DNA from: Impatiens glandulifera
Lineage: Eukaryota; Streptophyta; Magnoliopsida; Ericales; Balsaminaceae
NCBI RefSeq assembly: GCF_907164915.1
Contig: NW_025919514.1
Span: forward strand, 411,788-475,787
DNA: 64,000 bases
Direction of reading: 5' to 3'
The position numbers were made by a program, and so were the translations under genes. Under the pieces are notes generated by a model, which was not told the origin of the DNA, did no database searches, and was given only the letters and a program-made list of their open reading frames with translations. Shown piece by piece: positions 21,361 to 31,824 of this stretch; the stretch's first letter is position 1; each line of letters begins with the position of its first letter.

Positions 21361-24095
21361 CTATTCCCTCTTCTTAGGCATGTATCTCTCCCGTATGTAA
21401 TCAGTTATCATTCCCTTTCCCGGATTGTTGGGATCGACGCCAACTCTGGAGGAGGATCCTTGACCGCCCGAGGTTCCGGTGAATGGTGAGACCTGTGAAG
21501 GAACCGATCTGATTGGAATCGCATCGATACCCCGAGCCCTTTTATTCAGTGGTATGTCCTCTTCCTCAACCTCTTCATCTGCTGTTGAAACCGGGTTGGG
21601 AGAAGGAGCAACAACCGGTTCAGCAATGTCGGCCATTAGCTTTTTAGTCGCTGCCTTCTTGGAGGCCTTTCTCTTTCTGGTTACCGGTCCGGTTGATGGA
21701 GCAGCCGCCTTCGATTTCTTATTTCCATCGGCAATATCTTCGAATATGAAATGTTGTTCGAATAGCCGAGCAGTATCCTCATTCGCTTGAACCGCTTGTG
21801 CCGGTTCAACATCTTCTACTATTTGAACATGTTGGGCCAAGGCTGCATCCGCCTGTTCTCTTTCCTTTTGAAGCCTTATTTCTCGTCTTCGGCTTCTTGA
21901 ATATTCTGAGCCGCGATCTCAATCGCTTTTTCAAGCGCTTCGTCGGTTGCTAGCTTGGCCGCTATCATCTCCGCCAGCTGTTCGGAGACCGCCTTTAGCT
22001 CGGCTTCGGTCTAGGCATGCTTTTCTTCAAGCGTTGCCATTCTTTCAAGAATTGAATCGGCCTGGCTGCCGGATTGGTACATACCCTCTTCAAGAAATGC
22101 CATCCTTTGATCTGTTGTCGTGAGTTGTTGGGCGGTATCTTTGTCACCCTCTTCAAGGAATGCCACCCTTTAATCCGTTATCATTAGCTTTTAATCCATT
22201 AAACCGACTCGCTGGTAGGTTTGAGCAAGACTATTCTCCAGATTTGTCGTTCTTTGTATCGTGGAGCTGAACAATTGATCGGTCAGGCCGTAGTTATCTT
22301 CAACGGCCGTAAGCCGTTGAACTACGGAGTTCAGCCTTTCACCGTTAGACTCAATCAACCAGATGGATTTCTTTTCTCTTTCCCTCACTTTCTTCTACCA
22401 CGGCATGATGGAATCTTTACAAAATTCCTCGATTAAGTCCATGACCTTGGCCTCGGTTAGAACAGGCACCGACGTTTTGTCGGTTTGTGGAGATCCAGGC
22501 CGATTGGTGAGTAGAGTATCTGTTTCGGTTTCAATGTTGTTGACCGGGGGTTTCGGTGGAGGAGGGGCATTTTCTGCCTCATTCGGATTTGGACCGCTGT
22601 TGGATTCGTTACCGTCATCACCCTCAGGATGAGATCTGGAAAAGTGTGACGCTTCTTGATGAGCGGGTTCCGATTCCAACCACGTCATTTCATCGGTTAG
22701 CTCCCGTTCCTTAGCCGTTAGCAATTCCAGCACTAATGCATCGAACTGGGTTTTCTCCTCTTCAGGGTCATCCTTTTCACGGAGATGACAGATGTGGCCA
22801 GTGAGTTCTATCAATTGGGCGTGCGGTTCAACCATCTTTCCTCTTCGAAAAGTGGTGACCACGCTTTTAGCGTTTGTAAGGTCGAGCACCGACCTTTCCA
22901 TCTCAATCAGTTTTTCATATCTCTAGTTAGCGGGATGCTCCGGTAACATATCGGCATAAAGGACTTCCTGCCGTTCCAGAGCCCATTGATAGTAGACATT
23001 GCTCGCAGCATTAGCCTGATCGTAAAGTTGCTCTAATATTTGGGAGACAAGTTCCTCTCCCATTTGCCGAACATTGTCGTCCGCAGTTTCAAATACCTTT
23101 GGTTGCCTGGCTGAACCGGTTTCATCATTAACATTTCTGACCAGTTGTTCTTCGACCACCTTCTCCTTCCCTTTGTCTAACCGATTCTCCTCGGTGTTGT
23201 TGGAGTGGGTCCGGCTAAAGCTAGACGCGGAGTTCTCCGGATTAGGAGTATCGACTTGAATATTAGCCGATCAGGACGTGTGCGGAACCTCCTTACTTCC
23301 ACATTGTTCACCCGTCGGAGCCTTCTTCTTCCTAGGCTGCGATTTCCTAGGACGAGTGTTTGATTGTTTACCGGCTGAGACCTTCACTCTTCCCGGTTTG
23401 TCCTCCGGTTTCAGAAAGTGGGTGGATTTTATTATCTTGCTGGTAGGAATAATAACACCCAGGCCGGTTTCAGCATTTGAGTGGCGCATCAGCTTGCCGA
23501 GTGGAACGACGTATCCCCACGACCATTTTGAAGATGGATCCACCATCTCACACAAATTTGAGAAAATAACCTTGGCCCAGTTGATCTTAATACCTCTGAC
23601 CAAGCAGACTATCATCTCAATTTTCAAGCGTGTGAGGCTATCGTAGTTGCCTCCTCTTCCTTGAACCAACTTTGAGAGAATCTCGCAAAGTGGCCTGTAT
23701 TCTGGTTTGAGGTTGGTTTTCTTACCGGACACTACTATCGGTTCTTTGGTATCCGAGACAGCGCACCGAACCGCAAAAAGTACATCCTCATCTGTTTCCA
23801 CCGAGAAGTCATTCCCTTCCGTCAGTAAGCGGAGAACCTCAGCAACCGATTCTTTAGTAACTTGAAACGGTTTTCCACCGACCGTTGCAGATATGATTCC
23901 TTCATTAAGGACGGCGGTTTGGAAGAATTCTGTGACCGCGTCTTGATACAGGATGAACGTTCCGTTCAGAAAATGTTCATGACCCGGGGCAGAAATGAGA
24001 TTTAAATCTTGTTTAGCCTCTGTCGATCCGTTGGCTCGAATTTCTTCGAAGTCTACTTGGAAGATGTGAGTAAAGAGCAAAGAATCGCGACCCAT
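21361..24095 (-). pseudogene. Element B cargo gene 3 (long form), broken
   Basis: Once a protein of about 900 residues. The N-terminal 274 codons are open: MGRDSLLFTHIFQVDF, EFFQTAVLNEGIISATVGGKPF, then RPLCEILSKLVQGRGGNYDSLTRLKIEMI and IKINWAKVIFSNL. This is the domain shared with genes 1 and 2 and with the C and D cargo; it resembles the plant family annotated as putative plant transposon protein, from memory. The same frame continues through stops at 23271, 22923, 22395 and 22191. A helical middle has repeated 'RM-FLEEG' motifs. After a frame change near 21900 comes a basic tail (TRKRKASKKAATKK), a likely nuclear signal, ending YMPKKRE. The function of the domain is unknown. Confidence 0.7.
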
Positions 24096-24204
24096 TTTTC
24101 TTGGCGAGACCGGAAGATTGAGAGATTGAGAGCTTAAGAAAGAGTTGAGTGCTAGAGAGAGAAAGCAGATTCGCGGAAGAAGGAAATAAAATGACGAATT
24201 AAGG

Positions 24205-24212
24205 TATTAATA
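24205..24212 (-). promoter_or_regulatory. TATA-like box of B gene 3
   Basis: TATTAATA on the minus strand about 110 bases upstream of the start at 24095, followed by a CT-rich leader with 'tctctctctag'. It is weaker than the box of the matching gene in C. Confidence 0.45.
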
Positions 24213-24584
24213 GCCGCGGATTGGAATTCCAACCGACGCGAGCCATCACATCAAGAAAGGGCGGCAATTTTCCCTCCAAAATGGGTTGGCGGTAAATCTT
24301 TTGGCGGCAACCTTTTGGCGGGAGTTCTTTGGCGGGAAGTTATTTAAGGCGGTTATTTTTGTAACCGATTATTAGTGAGGCGGTTATTTAACCGGTGATT
24401 TAGAGAAGCGGTAAGCGATTTTAACCGGTTGAGAATTTAAACCGATAATTGAACTTAGTAATTTTAAACCGATTTTTTTTTTTTTTGAACTTCATAATTT
24501 AAATGTACATTCGATTGAAGAAGAAAGACATGATAGATACCGATACAAAGATCGGTTTGGAGTACACATAAGAGAAAAGGAAAA
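24213..24584 (-). other. Intergenic spacer, B genes 2 and 3
   Basis: No coding signal. It contains several short GGCGG-rich repeats ('ttggcggtaaatcttttggcggcaaccttttggcggga'), matched by a similar run in element C (57010-57160), and a T-run at 24473-24486. Confidence 0.5.
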
Positions 24585-25286
24585 TTATATAGTGATCATT
24601 TTAGAAAGTTTGTCATCCACCACCTCCTCGTTGAGGACATTCGAGAGATTCACCGGTGTACCTGGTCCAAGATTTGGAACGCAGGCCCGAATGACCCAGC
24701 TCAACTGAGGAGCATAGTCGATCTCTCTCTTTGTTTCGACCATGGTTTTCAAGTTGTTGAAGATGACCGACGCCCAGTTGATGGGGGTGTTACTAACGAT
24801 GTAGGTCATCATGTCGAAAGTCCGTTTGGAATAGTTTTGGTTTGGAGATTGGCAGATGATCGACCGGTTGACGATCTCATGTAGGAGTTGGATGTGGGGA
24901 GCGAGGTTGGTTTTCAGGTCGTGATTCTCCACCGGTGTTTCGGATCTGGAGAACAGTTCAGCGTAATCAACAACTGCGCTTCCCACCCGGGATGGGAAAT
25001 CGGAGAACCCTTCAGTGGGAAGATTAAACATTCCGGCGAGTCCGCTGTCAGGGAGAACGATGACATTATTTTTCACGGTGGATACAACTACACCGTTGCA
25101 CATAGACGCATTGTTGAAAAATTCCAGTACCTCTGGAGAAAATAGAGGTCCAGATTCTTCTAGAAAATCACGAAGTTCGGTTTCGTTTAGGGATTCAAAA
25201 ATTAACTCCCTTACTTTTACATCTTCCATGTCGAGGACAGAATCGAAGTCGATGCATAGATAGTTCCTGAGAGTGCGATGAGACAT
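24585..25286 (-). CDS. Element B cargo gene 2
   Basis: Intact 233-codon frame from MSHRTLRNYLCIDFDSV. It has the family pattern: EVLEFFNNASMCNGVVVSTVKNNVIVL (about residues 52-78), a MFNLPTEGF turn, LAPHIQLLHEIVNRSIICQSPNQNY (about 128-152), then TPINWASVIFNNLKTMV (about 168-184). The C-terminal part has VPNLGPGTPV, shared with the C copy at 57405-57948 (IPNLGPGVPI). No transmembrane segment or known catalytic motif is visible. It has its own TATA-like box. The role is unknown; a nuclear or chromatin role would be only a guess. Confidence 0.65.
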   Translation of the reverse strand: MSHRTLRNYLCIDFDSVLDMEDVKVRELIFESLNETELRDFLEESGPLFSPEVLEFFNNASMCNGVVVSTVKNNVIVLPDSGLAGMFNLPTEGFSDFPSRVGSAVVDYAELFSRSETPVENHDLKTNLAPHIQLLHEIVNRSIICQSPNQNYSKRTFDMMTYIVSNTPINWASVIFNNLKTMVETKREIDYAPQLSWVIRACVPNLGPGTPVNLSNVLNEEVVDDKLSKMITI

Positions 25287-25364
25287 TTTTCAAATCTTGC
25301 TAAGAGAGATAGAGATTTTAAAATAAGTTGTTTGGAGGTGTGTCGGAATGAGAGGGAGAGGTTT

Positions 25365-25372
25365 CTTAAATA
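25365..25372 (-). promoter_or_regulatory. TATA-like box of B gene 2
   Basis: TATTTAAG on the minus strand, 79 bases upstream of the gene 2 start, followed by a CT-rich leader ('cctctccctctcatt'). Confidence 0.5.
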
Positions 25373-25809
25373 GATTAGAAATAGGAGGGAAGGTAGGAGC
25401 ATATAATGTTAATATTCCTTTTTGTCTCATTAATGTTGGGGAATATTTATGTTTTCAAAACGCCTTGGGAAGGGGTTACTTTTTGACCGGTTACGAAGAC
25501 CGAGGCTGAGAATCTAGTTGGGAACTAACTAAGTTTGTGTAATTTCCCATGTAGTTGGAATTCAAAAAGTACTAAAATTTCATTAAGGAAAGACGGATTA
25601 CATTGAACCGAGAGAAACATAAATTAAACTGAAAGGGGACATAATCAAGTAGGATAAAAATACAACCGGTGCTTGAAGCAAAATGACCGGTTGTCCGAAG
25701 GAGTGAGTTTTCAATGGCCAGAGGAGGTGATGTGTCTGTTCTTCTTCTCCCAAGCTTTCTCGAACCGCTCATAAAAGGGGTCGGCGGAATCCCTGGTCAA
25801 GACTTGGGA
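25373..25809 (-). other. Spacer, B genes 1 and 2
   Basis: No independent gene. Just beyond the gene 1 stop the same frame runs on for about 32 codons (SADPFYERFEKAWEKK), so gene 1 may once have been longer and its TAG at 25810 may be a later mutation. ORFs at 25572-25772 and 25217-25402 (minus) are chance frames. Confidence 0.45.
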
Positions 25810-26454
25810 CTAGTTCAGCCCTTCGCCCAGACAGAGCGGAACCCCGAGTTCCATGAGTAGAAAGCTGATCTGGGGAATGAATCCGGTATGACGAGTGGTG
25901 ATCATCCAGATCAAGATGTCAAACAACAGTCTAGACCAATTGACCGGAGTATACGTTGTGATAGCGGTCATGATGTTGAAGACGGTGGCGCAGTAGGTGT
26001 TTGTGACATCCTTTCCCAGGATGGCCCTTCCGATGATGTCATTGAGAAGCTGGTATTCAGCCCTCAACGATGACCGAGCTCCGTGGTCATCGACTGGAAG
26101 GTTCGAGCGAGAGAAGTTCAAAGAGATTTTGGCTTTTAGTTCGGCCGAAACATTCTGATCGGTAAGACCTTCCTTCGGAAGGTCGAAGCACCGAGCGATA
26201 TCTCGCTCGGAAAAGTCAAACACCGTTCCTCTTACCTTTGATTGGATAAGAGTATCAAAGTATGGAGTACCGCGGAAGACCCTAGCGTTATGGAAAAATT
26301 CGAGTACGGTCTTAGGGAAAATGACATGTTTGTCATCTAGGAAGGGTTTCAGACCGATGCTTTCTAGAGATTTAATCATTTTGAATATCTCATAGTGTTG
26401 TGTCATTTGTGTGGAGTCAAAATCAACTTGGAAAATATTTTGGAACTGAGACAT
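25810..26454 (-). CDS. Element B cargo gene 1
   Basis: Open frame of 214 codons from MSQFQNIFQVDFDS. Family features in order: SIGLKPFLDDKHVIFPKTVLEFFHNARV (about residues 31-58), a GTVFDFSERDIARCFDLPKEGL block (about 73-94), YQLLNDIIGRAILGKDVTNTY (about 126-146) and TPVNWSRLLFDILIWMI (about 163-179). The last is the same 'INWA--LFN-L' helix seen in every family member here. The end LMELGVPLCLGEGLN may be premature, as a similar frame continues past the stop. It has its own TATA box 59 bases upstream. Function unknown. Confidence 0.62.
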   Translation of the reverse strand: MSQFQNIFQVDFDSTQMTQHYEIFKMIKSLESIGLKPFLDDKHVIFPKTVLEFFHNARVFRGTPYFDTLIQSKVRGTVFDFSERDIARCFDLPKEGLTDQNVSAELKAKISLNFSRSNLPVDDHGARSSLRAEYQLLNDIIGRAILGKDVTNTYCATVFNIMTAITTYTPVNWSRLLFDILIWMITTRHTGFIPQISFLLMELGVPLCLGEGLN

Positions 26455-26512
26455 TTTTGTCTTAGTAAGACGATAAGTTCATATTGTGGATATTTGATTG
26501 ATGTTCATCTGA

Positions 26513-26520
26513 TTTATATA
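26513..26520 (-). promoter_or_regulatory. TATA box of B gene 1
   Basis: TATATAAA on the minus strand, 59 bases upstream of the start at 26454. It lies outside the LTR, so it is separate from the LTR promoter at 27350-27357. Confidence 0.6.
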
Positions 26521-26734
26521 TTAGTTGAAGGATGATATAGGTGAATAATATTATTCAGTGGGTAGCAGGTAATTTAGTTTATTAACCATAGGATAAAACA
26601 TCTTTCATGAATTAGGTATGTGTAAAGCCTAAGGGTGTGAGTCATAGGCCTGGACGGTGAGAGATATCATATCTTCACGTCTTTTGAGGCATGACTATTT
26701 TGTTTTGAAAAGGTATCTTTTCAGAACAGATACG

Positions 26735-27983
26735 TCTAGATTGCGGCTGGCGGACTGGGGTTTGGCCGGTTTACACCTTTCACTCAACGATTGGTGTTTA
26801 ATTCGGTTAGAGATTAACACCGGGTTTCAATACTACACAAACTGTCACAAACCCTTGAACCGAGTTCAAGTGCGGAAGTGGTTTGTTTCAGGTTGAAGCA
26901 ACACGCACACATGATGAATAGAGATAGGTTTGGATAAAGTCGGTTTGGAGTTTAGTAGGTCAGTTTGAGGTTCAGTAAATCGGTTAAAGTGATGTTTAAT
27001 CGGTTAGGGCGGTATGAGTCAGTTAGTATAAATCGGTTAGAACGTAGAGCCGGCAGAAAGTAAAGAACGAGACAGGTTTTTATGGATGTTCGGAGATAAA
27101 AATCCTACGTCACCCATTCTTCTCGAAACCGCGAGAAGTATATTCACTAAGGAATGCACACACAATATCCGATCGAGACTTATTTGCTGCTCGATAAACA
27201 CTCGTACAATTCTCACCGAAATATTAATCTCACTTTAAATGCATACTTAAACTTTGAATCTTGTAGAGAGATGAACTTGTAATTAATAACTCTTAGAACT
27301 TGTAGCTAGTGGAAAATAGTAACTTGCATTTACTCCTCTTCAGCTCCTTCTTTTATAGGTGAAATGTTTCAACGGTCACATTTCTTCTCCTTGAATCTGA
27401 TTGGTTGAGCAGAGAATCAGTGTTGCAGTACTGGCGGTTTAAGCTCCTAAGGCATAGGTCAAACCGGCTCGGTTTGTCTTTTACTTAATGTAGCAACTGT
27501 CGGTTGGACAGTTGCCTGCACCTGGAAGGTTGCGCCTCTGACTTATCCTAGAGTGGAAAGATCTCTTCAGGCGATCTTCTACAGCCTGCAGAGTATCACC
27601 GAACTTGTATCGATATGGCAATGTTACAGTCTATTCATTTGGTATCATCTTCCGCATATACTGAAAGTATCTGTTTGCACTGATTTGTAGATTGTACTTA
27701 ATTTGATAATTTTGACTTCTTTCTTAAGTAGTCTTTTCATCGGTTTTCTAGTTGAATGCATTTAAGTTTAGGATGTCTACCTATTGTTCAAAGCTTCAGG
27801 TTAACCGGATAGCTTTCCAGTTTTTGGATACATCTCCTGCTTCTTCTTCTAACTGGTCTTGTCTTCTTGATCGGTTGGATTCTTGACCGGTCAGATTTTT
27901 GACCGATCCTGGTTCTTAACCGTTCCTGCACAGGGATTTTGTTTTTGTTAAGTTTTTATTTAACCGGTCTAATTTATCTAACA
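26735..27983 (-). repeat. Element B right (5') LTR
   Basis: 1249 bp, near-identical to the left LTR, ending TATCTAACA at 27983. The inner edge lacks the terminal TGTTAGGATC of the left copy, starting at TCTAGATTGCGGC. The neighbouring primer site is also altered (GTATCTGTTC on the sense strand against GGTATCAGAGC). The sense strand has TATAAAAG at 27357-27350. Confidence 0.88.
27350..27357 (-). promoter_or_regulatory. TATA box in element B 5' LTR
   Basis: TATAAAAG on the minus strand, the likely core promoter for the whole element transcript. Confidence 0.6.
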
Positions 27984-28758
27984 AATGTTCTTGAGTTAGG
28001 ACCGAGAAATCCGTCACCTAGGACCTAAAGAATTCTGACCCAGGACCGAGAAGTCTGATCTGGGACCGAGAATCATAGGATCTACGACCGAGGAATCCAA
28101 ACATGGAACCGAAACTCCCAAGACCTAGGACTGAGACTCCCAAGACCTAGGACCGAGAGCTCCAAATCTGGGACCGAAAATCTTAGACCCTGGACCGAGC
28201 TTCTTGAGACCAAGTATTGAAGAAATTAGCCTAGAGCTTGCCCCAGATCGAGTGGTTTATATACCTCGATCGCAAAACCTAGACCCAAGCTAGTATAAGA
28301 CCGATATGTTTTACACCTAGACCAGTAAGATTAGCTAAGGACCAAGAGTCCTTGGTACCTCGACCGAAAGACTTCGATACTCAGACCGAGAGTTCCTAAG
28401 CCCAAACTGAGGGTCTCCAGACCCTGATAGATAAAATTGGACCCGAACCTTAGGACTCCTGTCTTAAAGCTTGTTTGGTTTCACTTTTCAAAATCCAAAA
28501 TTATTTTTGTAATTTTGGGACTTCAAATCATTTTCTAAAATAAAAAAAAATAGAAAATACATTTTAAATATTTTTGGATATTTCCACAAAAATATTTCAA
28601 ACAAGGGCTTTTTACAAAAATATTTCTAAACCCTAATAACTTTAAAAATGACTAATATTCTTCAAGTATTTCTACCATAGTTATCATACGCAACATGTAC
28701 CATCATTTATTTATTGATGTTTCAATATTTCAAATAATGTTAAAACCTAGTAGCATTA
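27984..28758 (+). repeat. Ogre-1 3' LTR, second part
   Basis: Continues the LTR after element B: more CTAGGACCGAG repeats, then sequence matching 1-440 ('ttagcctagagct-gc---agatc-agt-gttta'). It ends at the CATTA target site of element F. Confidence 0.85.
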
Positions 28759-29232
28759 TGTTACGGGCTGCTCATCAAAAACCTCGGCCCTAAAATATTT
28801 TATGCATCCGTCTCTCGGCCCAAGTGTGCATATGGGCCAGTTTATGTTTTTATGAACTAATTCTGTTTTGTTTACTTTCTCTATTATTTCTTTTGAAACC
28901 GAATTCTGTTATCTTGGAAGTTTGTTGTAACCGAATACTCTTGGACAAACCAACCTCTTTAAATGGTGATGCCCACCCCACTTTTGGGGGCTATGAATTG
29001 AATATTTTGGAACTTGGTGTTTAAGTTATCTCTCGGCCCTCCTCCCCCTTCTTGGACCGCTAGGTGTGATCTAGTGGTATTTCTCTCCTCCCCTTCGGCT
29101 CTTCTCTCCCTAACCTCGAATTCTCCTCTAATTTTATGTCCGCTGCGCTAGAGTGTTGAATTCCATCATCAAGAACCCGTTTCTTGAATTAAAAAAACTT
29201 GAAAGGCTCGGTCATAATTAAAACTCCTAACA
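28759..29232 (+). repeat. Element F 5' LTR
   Basis: 474 bp, TGTTACGGGCTG...ACTCCTAACA. Near-identical to 31347-31824; the right copy has a five-base insertion (GGGCT) near its start. The 66-codon ORF found in both copies is just LTR sequence. Confidence 0.9.
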
Positions 29233-29235
29233 TCT

Positions 29236-29253
29236 TGGTATCAGAGTTGGCCG
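29236..29253 (+). other. Element F primer-binding site
   Basis: TTGGTATCAGAGTTGGCC follows the LTR after three bases. The first eleven bases fit tRNA-iMet; the rest diverges. Confidence 0.75.
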
Positions 29254-29262
29254 ATTCTCAAC

Positions 29263-31263
29263 ATGGTAGAAACTCGCCAGCAATCGGAAATGGATGCGCT
29301 CAAGGCCCTGATTGAAAGCTTATCCCAACAAACAGCAGCAATGCAAGCTGCCATAGACCGTAGATTTGATGTGGCTGAAGAAAGAATGGCGGCCCTTGAG
29401 AGCGGGGCATCTGGAAACGTGCAAGAACCCCGCCACAGACCCTATGATGATAATTCTTGCCACGGTCCTTCACCATTTAGGCCCCCGCACCCTGGCCAGA
29501 ACCGCGATCAACACTATGCTCCTCCTACTCGGCTAACCAAGGTCGATTTTCCTTGGTTTGATGGGTTGGATGTCGAGGGTTGGCTAATTTCTGCCGAGCA
29601 ATTTTTCAGAGTGGACAAAACTAAGGATGCCACTAAATTAGAAATCGCCCCCATTCATTTTTCTGGAGAAGCAAGAATGTGGTACGGGTCATATCTTCAA
29701 AACCGAAATCATATGGAGGCCCTATCTTGGGCCGTGTTCAAGAGAGACCTTATGACTCAATTCGGGCCATCTATACATGATACACCAATGAGACAGCTAA
29801 TGAATTTAAAACAGGTTGGGTCGGTTCAAGAATATAATCTCCGGTACATGTCGATCTCTCAAAAGTTATTACATATGCCAAGGGACTACGTCATTGATTG
29901 TTACTTGTCCGGTCTAAGGGAAGAGATTGCGAACTGCATCAGGTTGCGATTTCCAGATTCTTTAAACGAAGCAATGGCCATGGCTAAAGTCGAAGAAGCA
30001 ACATATCGGTCCTTAATGAGCAGTGGTAACTTGTACAGCGCTGAAGCATCATTGCTGCCCACGCCATCCAATATCAACACAGTCGGGCCGAGCACCAATA
30101 CTGAATTCAAGAATTCATCATATGGGTCCTCTTCAAATGCAAACCAGGGCCATGTTAAGCAATTAGACTCAGCCTCAATGGATGAAAAGCGAAAGAAGGG
30201 TTTATGCTATTCTTGCAATGAAAAATGGCAACCAAACCATAGGTGTAAATCAAAGTTATTCATGGTTTCGGCCAATCAAGAAGATCAAGAACCTGACCAA
30301 GAACCTGTTTTGGATGATCTACCTTTATTGCTCGGCTCAAGGGATGAACCAGCCATATCCTTACATGCCTTGACCGGGTCTAAAGCATTCCAAACGCTCC
30401 AGATTCTTGGCAAAGTTGGGAACCTGCCGGTGGTGATCTTGATCGATACAGGCAGCACCCATAATTTTATCAATAGCAGGATTTTGGAGAAAATAAACCA
30501 CAAAAGCATAGCAACCCAGGTACAATCGGTTAGAGTGGTTGATGGATCTAATGTTTTATGTTCTAGTGTTTGCAAGGACTTGAAGTGGTCGATGGAAGGC
30601 AATGAATACCAAACAGAAATGAAGGTAATTTCCATGGACGGTTATGATATTGTGTTGGGAATTGAATGGCTGATTACTCTAGGCCCGTCTTCTTGGGACT
30701 TTGAAAAGCTGACCCTATCCTATGATAAGCAAGACAGAACCACGGTCCTAAAAAGGATTCCTCGGTCGCAGGCCAGTTTGATGCATGGAAACCAGTTGGA
30801 AAAGACCTTAGATGAATATATTGTTGCTGCCAAAACGCAAGTAAAGAGTAAGCCCGAAGGCCAAACTGTTTCACTAGCTGCAATGACCTTGGAAGATATT
30901 CCTAACGATCTAATTAGAAACTATGGCTCATTCAATGCTGTTGTTATGTTGGTTCGGGAAAAAGACTTGGCCTGGATTTTTGAGCCAAGTATGGAGTTTA
31001 ATCGAAGTTGGAAGAATCTATTTTTGCATCAGGCGCTGGGAACATTGCAGCAACCAAGGCCAGCTCTAAACACTGAAAAACTCGACATTGGGTGCACAGA
31101 AATTCTAGACAGGGGCAGAGTGGCAAGCGACCCAGCAGCGCAAAGGACCGCAAGGACCCGGCCAGTTCCACTACTGAAGCGATTTTGCCGAAAGTTTTTT
31201 GTGAAAATACGGTCTTATGCTGCGACCTTTGCTGAATGTGCCGAAGCCCGACCGAAGCAATAG
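29263..31263 (+). CDS. Element F Gag-protease polyprotein
   Basis: Intact frame of 666 codons starting MVETRQQSEMDAL, 31 bases past the LTR. Domains in order: an N-terminal coiled coil (about residues 1-48); a proline-rich link; the Retrotrans_gag core (about 90-250) with FPWFDGLDVEGWL, ARMWYGSYLQ and FGPSIHDTPMRQLMNLKQ; a zinc knuckle CYSCNEKWQPNHRC (about 316-329); and a retropepsin with active site LIDTGSTHNF (about 392-401), ending DIVLGIEWLITLGP. Instead of RT there is a ~130-residue tail, the last 50 residues rich in R and A, probably from readthrough of non-coding sequence. Gag packages element RNA in the cytoplasm, and the protease would cut it. Expression from the LTR is likely. Confidence 0.9.
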   Translation: MVETRQQSEMDALKALIESLSQQTAAMQAAIDRRFDVAEERMAALESGASGNVQEPRHRPYDDNSCHGPSPFRPPHPGQNRDQHYAPPTRLTKVDFPWFDGLDVEGWLISAEQFFRVDKTKDATKLEIAPIHFSGEARMWYGSYLQNRNHMEALSWAVFKRDLMTQFGPSIHDTPMRQLMNLKQVGSVQEYNLRYMSISQKLLHMPRDYVIDCYLSGLREEIANCIRLRFPDSLNEAMAMAKVEEATYRSLMSSGNLYSAEASLLPTPSNINTVGPSTNTEFKNSSYGSSSNANQGHVKQLDSASMDEKRKKGLCYSCNEKWQPNHRCKSKLFMVSANQEDQEPDQEPVLDDLPLLLGSRDEPAISLHALTGSKAFQTLQILGKVGNLPVVILIDTGSTHNFINSRILEKINHKSIATQVQSVRVVDGSNVLCSSVCKDLKWSMEGNEYQTEMKVISMDGYDIVLGIEWLITLGPSSWDFEKLTLSYDKQDRTTVLKRIPRSQASLMHGNQLEKTLDEYIVAAKTQVKSKPEGQTVSLAAMTLEDIPNDLIRNYGSFNAVVMLVREKDLAWIFEPSMEFNRSWKNLFLHQALGTLQQPRPALNTEKLDIGCTEILDRGRVASDPAAQRTARTRPVPLLKRFCRKFFVKIRSYAATFAECAEARPKQ

Positions 31264-31332
31264 TTTTGAAGTTGAAGATACATATTAGAGGTTGACCAAT
31301 CCACGTTCTTTTCGTCGAGGGCGACGAACCTC

Positions 31333-31346
31333 GAAGGGGGGAATTA
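31333..31346 (+). other. Element F polypurine tract
   Basis: GAAGGGGGGAATTA directly before the 3' LTR. Confidence 0.8.
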
Positions 31347-31824
31347 TGTTACGGGCTGGGCTGCTCATCAAAAACCTCGGCCCTAAAATATTTTATGCAT
31401 CCGTCTCTCGGCCCAAGTGTGCATATGGGCCAGTTTATGTTTTTATAAACTAATTCTGTTTTGTTTACTTTCTCTCTTATTTCTTTTGAAACCGAATTCT
31501 GTTATCTTGGAAGTTTGTTGTAACCGAATACTCTTGGGCAAACCAACATCTTTAAATGATGATGCCCACCCCACTTTTTGGGGCTATGAATTGAATATTT
31601 TGGAACTTGGTGTTTAAGTTATCTCTCGGCCCTCCTCCCCCTTCTTGGACCGCTAGGTGTGATCTAGTGGTATTTCTCTCCTCCCCTTCGGCTCTTCTCT
31701 CCCTAACCTCGAATTCTCCTCTAATTCTATGTCCGCTGCGCTAGAGTGTTGAATTCCATCATCAAGAACCCGTTTCTTGAATTAAAGAACTTGAAAGGCT
31801 CGGTCATAATTAAAACTCCTAACA
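31347..31824 (+). repeat. Element F 3' LTR
   Basis: 478 bp, TGTTACGGGCTGGGC...ACTCCTAACA, followed by the CATTA duplication. Confidence 0.9.

Larger units (their letters stand above)
19791..27983 (-). mobile_element. Element B, cargo-bearing non-autonomous LTR element
   Basis: Complete insertion in minus orientation: left LTR 19791-21046, right LTR 26735-27983, 5-bp target duplication AATGT (19786-19790 and 27984-27988), inside the Ogre-1 3' LTR. The inside has no gag, protease, RT or integrase. It carries three related genes in a row, transcribed right to left: gene 1 (26454-25810), gene 2 (25286-24585) and gene 3 (24095-21361). Each has its own TATA-like box. The LTRs resemble those of C, E, A and D in the 'ttcaagtgcggaa', 'tttttatggatgttcg-ag' and 'cctacgtcacccc-ttctt' blocks. 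The primer site next to the right LTR is decayed. Confidence 0.88.
28759..31824 (+). mobile_element. Element F, Ty3/gypsy gag-protease element
   Basis: Complete 3066-bp insertion: left LTR 28759-29232, right LTR 31347-31824, target duplication CATTA (28754-28758 and 31825-31829), primer site TTGGTATCAGAGTTGGCC (29236-29253) and polypurine tract GAAGGGGGGAATTA (31333-31346). It carries one intact ORF with gag and protease only; RT, RNase H and integrase are absent. The two LTRs differ by about ten substitutions and a few small indels by eye, so it is one of the youngest insertions here. It must depend on pol supplied in trans. Confidence 0.9.

Noticed and set aside
23278..23646. 122-codon plus-strand ORF (and 21479-21790, 22363-22632)
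   Set aside because: Antisense to B cargo gene 3, whose frame has the family motifs and a matching copy in element C.
28824..29024. 66-codon ORF, also at 31417-31617
   Set aside because: It occurs in both LTRs of element F at the same place, so it is LTR sequence, not a gene.
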